Below are positions 58,649-64,000 of a DNA stretch of 64,000 nt, piece by piece. Source of the DNA: Marinilactibacillus sp036039175 (GTDB lineage Bacteria > Bacillota > Bacilli > Lactobacillales > Carnobacteriaceae_A). Both the position numbers and the translations under genes were made by a program. Where the stretch lies: assembly GCF_036039175.1 (NCBI RefSeq), contig NZ_JAYXKP010000003.1, forward strand, positions 186,001-250,000. The letters are read 5' to 3'. Position 1 is the stretch's first letter. The number at the start of each line of letters is the position of its first letter. A model generated the notes under the pieces. That model searched no databases. It saw only the letters and a program-made list of their open reading frames with translations, and had not been told where the DNA came from.

Positions 58649-59323
58649 TTAGTCGTTTTCTAATGATATTCGATTATGACTTATATGAATCAACATTGCT
58701 TGTTGTGCTCCAAAACTATCTTTCTTTTTGATATATTCAACGATATCTCTGTGAGATGCTACTGTTTCAGTTTTCATTTTTTCATTTGTAAAGTGATTAT
58801 TGTATAGGTTTATAGAATCGCTTATCAGCGGAACAAGATGATACAAAGCCGTATTCCCCGAAGCTTGCGCAATTTTAGCATGCAACTTCTGATCAAGTTC
58901 TAAATGTCGGGTACCATCTTTCGTTATTTCTTCTTCTAGCTCGATTCGAATATGATCGATTTCTACTAAATCCGACTCAGTGGCATTTTGAGCTGCTAGT
59001 GAGGCAACATAGGGTTCTAAAATAAATCGAATATCAAATAAATCCTTTGTCAGTTTTATTTTATCCTCTAGTGTTGAAAATCCCAAAGGATCATCCATTT
59101 GTCCTTTCTTCTTGCTAATAAACGTTCCTGATCCTTGCTTAACCTCGAGTATATTACGAGATTTTAGCATCTTGATTGATTCACGAATGGTGTTTCTACT
59201 TACTTTTAATTGTTGAGCGAGTTCGAACTCGTTAGGGAGTCTGTCCCCAACTTGTAGATTTTGTTCTTCTATCAACGCTTTGATTTTTTCGGTAGTGCTT
59301 TCAACCAATGTTATGTATTCCAT
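58649..59323 (-). CDS. GntR/FadR-family regulator (FCD domain)
   Basis: A 224-residue regulator. The winged helix has LPNEFELAQQLKVSRNTIRESIKMLKSRNILEVKQGSGTF. The FCD domain follows (DLFDIRFILEPYVASLAAQNATESDLVEIDHIRIELEEE ... LDQKLHAKIAQASGNTALYHLV ... ASHRDIVEYIKKKD), whose Asp/His residues bind a metal and an organic acid. UxuR and ExuR, which sense uronates, belong here. Placed directly before the GH1-EIIC-uxuA operon, it is the likely repressor. Confidence 0.93.
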   Translation of the reverse strand: MEYITLVESTTEKIKALIEEQNLQVGDRLPNEFELAQQLKVSRNTIRESIKMLKSRNILEVKQGSGTFISKKKGQMDDPLGFSTLEDKIKLTKDLFDIRFILEPYVASLAAQNATESDLVEIDHIRIELEEEITKDGTRHLELDQKLHAKIAQASGNTALYHLVPLISDSINLYNNHFTNEKMKTETVASHRDIVEYIKKKDSFGAQQAMLIHISHNRISLEND

Positions 59324-59511
59324 ATGATTAGTCTCCTGTAGTAAGTTTCACTCTATTATAAATACTATATATTTTTGCTTAGCTTTAATAATAGTATGTT
59401 TTATTGTTTAAGAGTACTCTAAATATACCATGTCGATTTTATGAAGAAAACTATTGCATATATATATAATGCTTGATCAATTGAATGATTTGAATCTAAC
59501 TTCTTTGTAGT

Positions 59512-59913
59512 TTAAATCGGCAATTCCGTTGTTACAGCAATAAGCTCTCCTTTGTAAAAGTATCGACCAATTACTCCAAAGTTCTTTTCTTCGATATAAT
59601 AGCCTATTTTTTGAATAATGCTATCCGTTTTGTCTAAAAACAATAGCTGGTAGTCTCGTCCTTCTATATCCATATTGTCCGTTGAACTCGTCTGAGCAGA
59701 CTCTAGCTCTTCTGTAAGTGATGTAATAAAGGCTTGATCTGTAATGGTTGCGACAGGTTCTTCCGTCTGATCCTCGATAACTTCAATTTTGACTACTATA
59801 GTTTCCTCGTCAAAAAATTCATTTGACTGACAAGCTGCCAAAGCAAATAGCGCTAGAAAAATCAATGCTATTACACCTAAAATTTGAAATAGACTCATTG
59901 ATTTTCTATTCAT
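59512..59913 (-). CDS. Small lipoprotein, unknown function
   Basis: A 133-residue protein starting MNRKSMSLFQ with a hydrophobic signal and a lipobox-like LAAC (Cys about 28). The mature part is acidic at first (EETIVVKIEVIEDQTEEPVATITD) and then beta-rich (DYQLLFLDKTDSIIQKIGYYIEEKNFGVIGRYFYKGELIAV). ATG at 59913 follows GAAGAGG; the longer frame from 59955 has no such site. No family was recognised. Confidence 0.7.
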   Translation of the reverse strand: MNRKSMSLFQILGVIALIFLALFALAACQSNEFFDEETIVVKIEVIEDQTEEPVATITDQAFITSLTEELESAQTSSTDNMDIEGRDYQLLFLDKTDSIIQKIGYYIEEKNFGVIGRYFYKGELIAVTTELPI

Positions 59914-60001
59914 TGTACACCTCTTCTTCACCTTATTGTTATTCGAAGTATACACGGTTTATTGATTATTCACTAATCTTTTTTATCTATTTAAACACAT
60001 A

Positions 60002-60034
60002 AAAGCGACCTGAGCTAGGCTCAGATCGCTTCTT
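60002..60034 (-). terminator. Terminator after PHP gene
   Basis: AAGCGACCTGAGC pairs with GCTCAGATCGCTT with one mismatch around a short loop; TTT follows on the minus strand. It ends the ECF-PHP operon. Confidence 0.82.
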
Positions 60035-60042
60035 TATCAGGA

Positions 60043-60861
60043 TTAACTCATCACTTCTGTGGAATCTCTTTTCAGCGCAACATTACTATAACCGGTCGCG
60101 ATCCCATTTTCGTCTAGAGATGTTTTGATCAGTTTTTTCACGAGGCTTGCAGACTTAACCTTGAGATCTAGTTCTATTGAGACCTTTGTTTCATAGTCTC
60201 CCGTTTTGATCATCGTTTTCAACTCTTCAATCGTTTCGCATTCTTGCTTACTTTCGTTATAGACAGAGCCGTATTGCAAGTATTGATGCGTGTCACTGCC
60301 CCCAACGATTGGAAGTCCTATAGAATCTGCGAATGCTTCTAGTTCTTCTCTGTAAGGATGTTGTCCTTGAGCATACAAATCTCTTCCATTCAAATCGAGT
60401 GCGTCCAGACGTTTTAATTGCTCTGGGTTGTGATGTGTCAATGGTGTGCTAGTTCTCAGAGGATGTCCGCCAATTCTGATTACGTTATACAGATCTGCCA
60501 AGTCCATTAATGCTTTAAACGGCATAAAGTCCGGCTTCTGTTCAAAGCCTGTGAGCTGTTGTCTCATACTGACAATTTCGTCTCGCTGACCGATTATCAA
60601 GATATGTCCGACTTCTTTTACATCCACTTCCATACCCGTAAATACTTTTAGTCCTCTAACATTATAGTGTTCTTGTTCGTAAGTGTAATGCGCCTTTAAA
60701 TAGTCGTACGTATCCATGGACTGAAACGTATTGAAATGTTCCGTGATACAAATCGCTGTTAAGCCAGCAACTTTTGCTTCTTCCACCATATCCTCAAAAT
60801 ATTCTGGCATAAAGCGAGAAATCTTGGCAATTTTGATGTGCGTGTGAAAATCTATATTCAT
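60043..60861 (-). CDS. PHP domain phosphoesterase
   Basis: A 272-residue PHP protein. Metal motifs in order: DFHTH (4-8), ITEHFN (about 40), GMEVDV (about 76), IGGHP (about 131) and GSDTH (about 194). They predict a trinuclear-metal phosphoesterase acting on nucleotides or phosphorylated small molecules. It follows the ECF T subunit gene by 14 bases, so it may process the imported substrate after phosphorylation. A histidinol-phosphatase role is less likely because no his gene is present. ATG at 60861 follows AAAGGGAG. Confidence 0.88.
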   Translation of the reverse strand: MNIDFHTHIKIAKISRFMPEYFEDMVEEAKVAGLTAICITEHFNTFQSMDTYDYLKAHYTYEQEHYNVRGLKVFTGMEVDVKEVGHILIIGQRDEIVSMRQQLTGFEQKPDFMPFKALMDLADLYNVIRIGGHPLRTSTPLTHHNPEQLKRLDALDLNGRDLYAQGQHPYREELEAFADSIGLPIVGGSDTHQYLQYGSVYNESKQECETIEELKTMIKTGDYETKVSIELDLKVKSASLVKKLIKTSLDENGIATGYSNVALKRDSTEVMS

Positions 60862-60875
60862 CTAATGACTCCCTT

Positions 60876-61697
60876 TTAATTTAATGTGACTGCTAGCATA
60901 AACAACATCACAACGTATAATACGTTGAATAGACCAAACAAGCTGTCTTTATATGAAAATTTCATGTACCCTAGCTTCACTTTTTTAACTGCTGGGTTTT
61001 TAAAAGAGTACAAGCTGCCTCTTGATTCTAGTGACTCCACTGTAGTTCGTGCTCGCTTCGCTGAACTGAGCATGAGTGGGTAAAATGACTTTACAACTAA
61101 TGTCATAAAGTAGACAACCGATCTCCAGTACAGAAAACCATGTTTTTCAGGTGCTTTCCCTCTTAGTCTAAATGACATAAAGACATGGTGATACTCTTCA
61201 ATCAGCGTTGGCAACATCCGGTAACCATAGGAAATACTGAAAGATACTTGTCCCGGTACGCCAATTTTCAGTAAGCCATCGCTGAGTTTTTCTGGTTCCA
61301 TCGTTGAAAAAGCAATCAGTCCAGCTAGCGATATAATGGCCAGCTTAAGTTCAAACATCATCAAAGGCAAAAGGGTTGCTAGACTTCCGCCAAAGAGTAA
61401 GGAAACGCCCAGCACCATACTTCCTTGACCAACGAGTCCAAATACAAACAAGAAAAGTAACAAGTAGCTCACTTTTGCTAGATAAATCATAGCAACAAGC
61501 ATCAAAAACATTCCAATCAATACGATCCAGCTATGCGTTAACCACGGAAAAATCGCGTAAAAGAAATACCACATAAATATTGTTCTTGAATCCAGTTTGG
61601 CAATCGTTGTTTCTGTATTCCCGTAAGCAGCGTTCAATACTTCAATTTTCAATTGCTCTACACTAATAAACTCTTGCAGCTTCTTTGTAATGTCCAT
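60876..61697 (-). CDS. ECF transporter transmembrane subunit (EcfT/CbiQ family)
   Basis: A 273-residue membrane protein with about five helices. The two coupling motifs of EcfT are visible in SFRLRGKAPEKHG and SSAKRARTTVESLESRGSLYSF (A-R-G type). It links the substrate-binding S protein to the two ATPase domains. ATG at 61697 overlaps the ATPase gene by 35 bases, with a GGAGG 12 bases upstream. It is a dedicated (group I) ECF system by gene order. Confidence 0.92.
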   Translation of the reverse strand: MDITKKLQEFISVEQLKIEVLNAAYGNTETTIAKLDSRTIFMWYFFYAIFPWLTHSWIVLIGMFLMLVAMIYLAKVSYLLLFLFVFGLVGQGSMVLGVSLLFGGSLATLLPLMMFELKLAIISLAGLIAFSTMEPEKLSDGLLKIGVPGQVSFSISYGYRMLPTLIEEYHHVFMSFRLRGKAPEKHGFLYWRSVVYFMTLVVKSFYPLMLSSAKRARTTVESLESRGSLYSFKNPAVKKVKLGYMKFSYKDSLFGLFNVLYVVMLFMLAVTLN

Positions 61698-63399
61698 CGA
61701 ACGCCATTTCCTCCTTACAGATCTTTGCGTAGTCTACAAATTCTTCAACTGAATAGGCTAATTTAGTGCCTAACATCCTGCTCAATTCCATAATTTGTGG
61801 GGGTGTCAAACCTGCACTTTTCAGTAGTGCTGCGTTTGAAAATACGGAAGCACGGTCTCCGTCATGAATAATGTGGCCATCTTTCATCACAATGATTCGA
61901 TTGGCCCATTCAGAAACGAGCTGCATATCATGCGTCGCAATAATCACTGCTTCTGCTTCATCTTTGAGGGACTGAATAAATTTGGAGATATGTTTTCTAG
62001 TCCCAATATCCAGATTCGCCGTCGGTTCATCGAGTAGTATCAAAGAAGGCTGCATCGCAACACCAATTGCTAAAGACGCTCTTCTTTGCTGTCCACCACT
62101 TAACAGTCGACCATCGCGGTCTTTGATTTCCCTTAGCTGAAATAAGTCGATAATCTTTTCTACGGTTTCTGGGTAGTCTTTGACCTTTCTTGCTTTCAAG
62201 AAGTATTCAATATCTGCTTGAATCGAGTCTTCGATGAACATCTCTTCCGGATTCTGGTAGATATAAGTGACGCTATCCGCAAAAGTTTCTGGAGAAAAGC
62301 TTTTTGTATTCTTGTCTTTGAGCATGACGTCTCCAAATTCCGGCTTGTCGATGCCTGTCATCAGTTTCATCAATGTGGACTTTCCAGCACCGTTATTTCC
62401 AACGAGTGCGATTCGGTCCCCTTTATGAATAGATAAGTTGATATCATTTAAAATTTTCTTTTTCTGTCTGGAAATCATTTTGTAAGAGAAATCGACGCCC
62501 CTGATGTCCACAATTTTCTCACCTGTACGGTTTGGAACAGGATTCAAGTACGGCTGATAATGTTCCGTTAAGTTGAATGCTCTGAAATAGTCAACAGCTT
62601 CACTTAAGTTGATTGGTAGCGTCGTATCTTCTTTTTCAACTAAAGCGTAGGCTGCCTGCGTGATTTGTGGTGGAAAGATTTGTCTATCCCTTAACTCCTG
62701 AATACGCGTCAGTCCATCTCGCACACTTTTTTTCCATAGAATTCGACTATCGGCCATCAGCACTACATTTTTACAGTATTCAGAAATAAATTCTGTATGA
62801 TGTTCGATCACAATGACTGTGGTCTTTTCTTTTTCATTCAACAACTTTAATACTTCATACAACTCCTTCGCATGCTGAGGATCTAGTTGTGCAACCGGCT
62901 CATCTACAATCAGAATCCCAGGTTCCAAAGAAATAGCGCCTGCCAGTGCCAGCAAGTGTTTTTGTCCACCACTTAATTCCCAAATGTATTCATTGTCTTT
63001 TCCAACCAGCCCCACTTTTTCCAGCGCCTTCTTGCCGCGCTCCAGATAATCTGGATAACCAAAATTGAGTGGACTGTAACTAGCATCTTCAATGACTTTT
63101 GCTCTTACTAACTGATTCTCGAAGTCCTGATAAACATACCCCACAGAACCGCTTAAATCGGTCACTTTGCTCTCTAAGGTTTTCATTTCATCAACGATCA
63201 CTTCGCCTTCGATGTCGCCCACATAATAGTGGGGAATCAAGCCGTTGAGTAGCTTGCACAAGGTTGTTTTTCCGGATCCATTCCCGCCCATGATAGCGAT
63301 AAAGTCTCCTTTTTCAATGTTCAGGGAAACGTCTGTCAGCGATGGCTGGGTCGCTCCGGGATATTGAAATGTCACGTGATTGATTTCGATTAAGCTCAT
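61663..63399 (-). CDS. ECF transporter duplicated ATPase (fused A-A' subunit)
   Basis: A 578-residue protein with two ABC domains. Domain 1: Walker A GGNGSGKTTLCKLL, signature LSGGQKHLLALAGA, Walker B ILIVDEPVAQLDPQ. Domain 2: Walker A GNNGAGKSTLMKLM, signature LSGGQQRRASLAIG, Walker B LILLDEPTANLD. A linker of about 55 residues joins them. Fused ATPases of this kind drive ECF importers such as YkoD. It lies between the S and T genes. ATG at 63399 follows AAAGGA. Confidence 0.95.
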   Translation of the reverse strand: MSLIEINHVTFQYPGATQPSLTDVSLNIEKGDFIAIMGGNGSGKTTLCKLLNGLIPHYYVGDIEGEVIVDEMKTLESKVTDLSGSVGYVYQDFENQLVRAKVIEDASYSPLNFGYPDYLERGKKALEKVGLVGKDNEYIWELSGGQKHLLALAGAISLEPGILIVDEPVAQLDPQHAKELYEVLKLLNEKEKTTVIVIEHHTEFISEYCKNVVLMADSRILWKKSVRDGLTRIQELRDRQIFPPQITQAAYALVEKEDTTLPINLSEAVDYFRAFNLTEHYQPYLNPVPNRTGEKIVDIRGVDFSYKMISRQKKKILNDINLSIHKGDRIALVGNNGAGKSTLMKLMTGIDKPEFGDVMLKDKNTKSFSPETFADSVTYIYQNPEEMFIEDSIQADIEYFLKARKVKDYPETVEKIIDLFQLREIKDRDGRLLSGGQQRRASLAIGVAMQPSLILLDEPTANLDIGTRKHISKFIQSLKDEAEAVIIATHDMQLVSEWANRIIVMKDGHIIHDGDRASVFSNAALLKSAGLTPPQIMELSRMLGTKLAYSVEEFVDYAKICKEEMAFDGHYKEAARVY

Positions 63400-63434
63400 A
63401 TACTGTCCTTTCTAAATCCGTTACTGCAGATTGT

Positions 63435-64000
63435 CTAGTTTACGGTATTTCTGTTTTCTCGGTTACTCATAATTTTCCAGATAATCAGGATGGAGATTAA
63501 AGAAGCGACAATCAGGCTGATCATCATAAACAAGATTTCGTTCTCGACGGCAAAGGCCCATTCAAAGGAAGGCGCGAATTCCGATTCGGAGAAGGCTTCA
63601 GCTACAAAGGCGATAACCGCAACCACTGCTGCGCCGACCATAAATCTTGGTGTGATGATATCACTGATTGGAACATGTAGGTCTTTGGTTTTCGGTTTCA
63701 CTCCAAGTAATGGTTCAATTTTGCCATATAATTTAGGCACGAGGTACATGGTTGGGATCATCGCGAATAAGATTCCAGAAAACAGAACATCATTCAAGAA
63801 GGCGAACCCTTCGATGGCTACAATACTTTCAATCAATCCAGGAACGGCTTCAAGTTCTTCAACACCAATCCAGACTTTACCGATATCGACAGCCATGCTG
63901 ATAAATTGGTCAATGATGACGGCGAGTAGTGCTGCGAATCCAACCATGATTTTGTTGGACGGATCTCTAACGATAATCCCGGCTACATATAACGCCAACA
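63435..64000 (-). CDS. ECF transporter substrate-binding (S) component, partial
   Basis: The frame runs off the window end; 188 C-terminal residues are visible. They show about five hydrophobic helices (KIMVGFAALLAVIIDQFISMAVDIGKVWIG, FLNDVLFSGILFAMIPTMYLV, FMVGAAVVAVIAFVAEAF, ILFMMISLIVASLISILIIWKIM) and a short basic tail. Position directly before the fused ATPase and T genes makes it the likely S component. The substrate is not evident; its size exceeds many S components. A different membrane protein role remains possible. Confidence 0.65.
   Translation of the reverse strand, partial: LALYVAGIIVRDPSNKIMVGFAALLAVIIDQFISMAVDIGKVWIGVEELEAVPGLIESIVAIEGFAFLNDVLFSGILFAMIPTMYLVPKLYGKIEPLLGVKPKTKDLHVPISDIITPRFMVGAAVVAVIAFVAEAFSESEFAPSFEWAFAVENEILFMMISLIVASLISILIIWKIMSNRENRNTVN

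Noticed and set aside
1..64000. CRISPR array, insertion sequence, prophage, tRNA or rRNA genes
   Set aside because: No regularly spaced repeats, transposase or phage motifs, cloverleaf or rRNA sequence were noticed on either strand.

Overview
The window looks like chromosomal DNA of a low-GC Gram-positive bacterium of the order Lactobacillales. The evidence is AGGAGG-type ribosome binding sites, several TTG and GTG starts, mannose- and cellobiose-type PTS genes, a T-box leader, BceRS-BceAB and ECF systems. A BCCT betaine carrier and a sodium:alanine symporter would suit a salt- or alkali-adapted member such as the Carnobacteriaceae, but that placement is inference. No rRNA, tRNA, CRISPR array, insertion sequence or prophage was recognised.

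Layout. 1-4.9 kb: a partial glutathione transferase, pdxST for pyridoxal phosphate facing its MocR-type regulator pdxR, a MepB protein and an acetyltransferase. 4.9-10.4 kb: very small membrane proteins and peptides around a CcpA-site-controlled 6-phospho-beta-glucosidase. 10.4-23.7 kb: a beta-helix surface protein, a RibD-like reductase, an MFS carrier, a MerR regulator/acetyltransferase pair with a textbook 19-bp-spacer promoter, a BCCT carrier, an ABC exporter, a DUF975 protein and a sodium:alanine symporter. 23.8-27.3 kb: a T-box operon whose specifier I read as AUG (Met), with an HcxA-like dehydrogenase, an aminotransferase and a MetQ-type lipoprotein. 28.0-33.6 kb: nicotinamidase, then a mannose-family PTS with a sulfatase that has no signal peptide, divergent from a UTRA-type GntR regulator; the EIIAB gene carries a one-base frameshift in a G run.

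33.7-40.8 kb: membrane proteins, a membrane-anchored esterase, tandem duplicated beta-propeller membrane proteins, and a second tiny peptide that resembles one at 6.5 kb. 40.8-50.6 kb: two complete response regulator/kinase/ABC transporter modules of the peptide-antibiotic type, each with a readable operator in front of its transporter genes (a perfect BceR-type inverted repeat in one, 11-bp-spaced direct repeats in the other). 50.7-54.6 kb: a small membrane gene broken by an in-frame TGA, and DUF4385, DUF4349, DUF3267 and ASCH proteins. 54.7-59.3 kb: mannonate dehydratase, a cellobiose-type PTS EIIC and a second 6-phospho-beta-glucosidase under a FadR-type regulator, suggesting use of a uronic-acid-containing beta-glycoside. 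59.5-64 kb: a lipoprotein, a PHP phosphoesterase and an ECF transporter that runs off the window end.

The most notable points are the Met T-box operon joining keto acid/hydroxy acid interconversion to uptake, the apparently intracellular sulfatase with a frameshifted PTS, the two related tiny peptides with a G-x-x-G-R end, and a DUF975 gene whose ribosome binding site points to an ATC codon. All calls come from reading the sequence; no database search was run.
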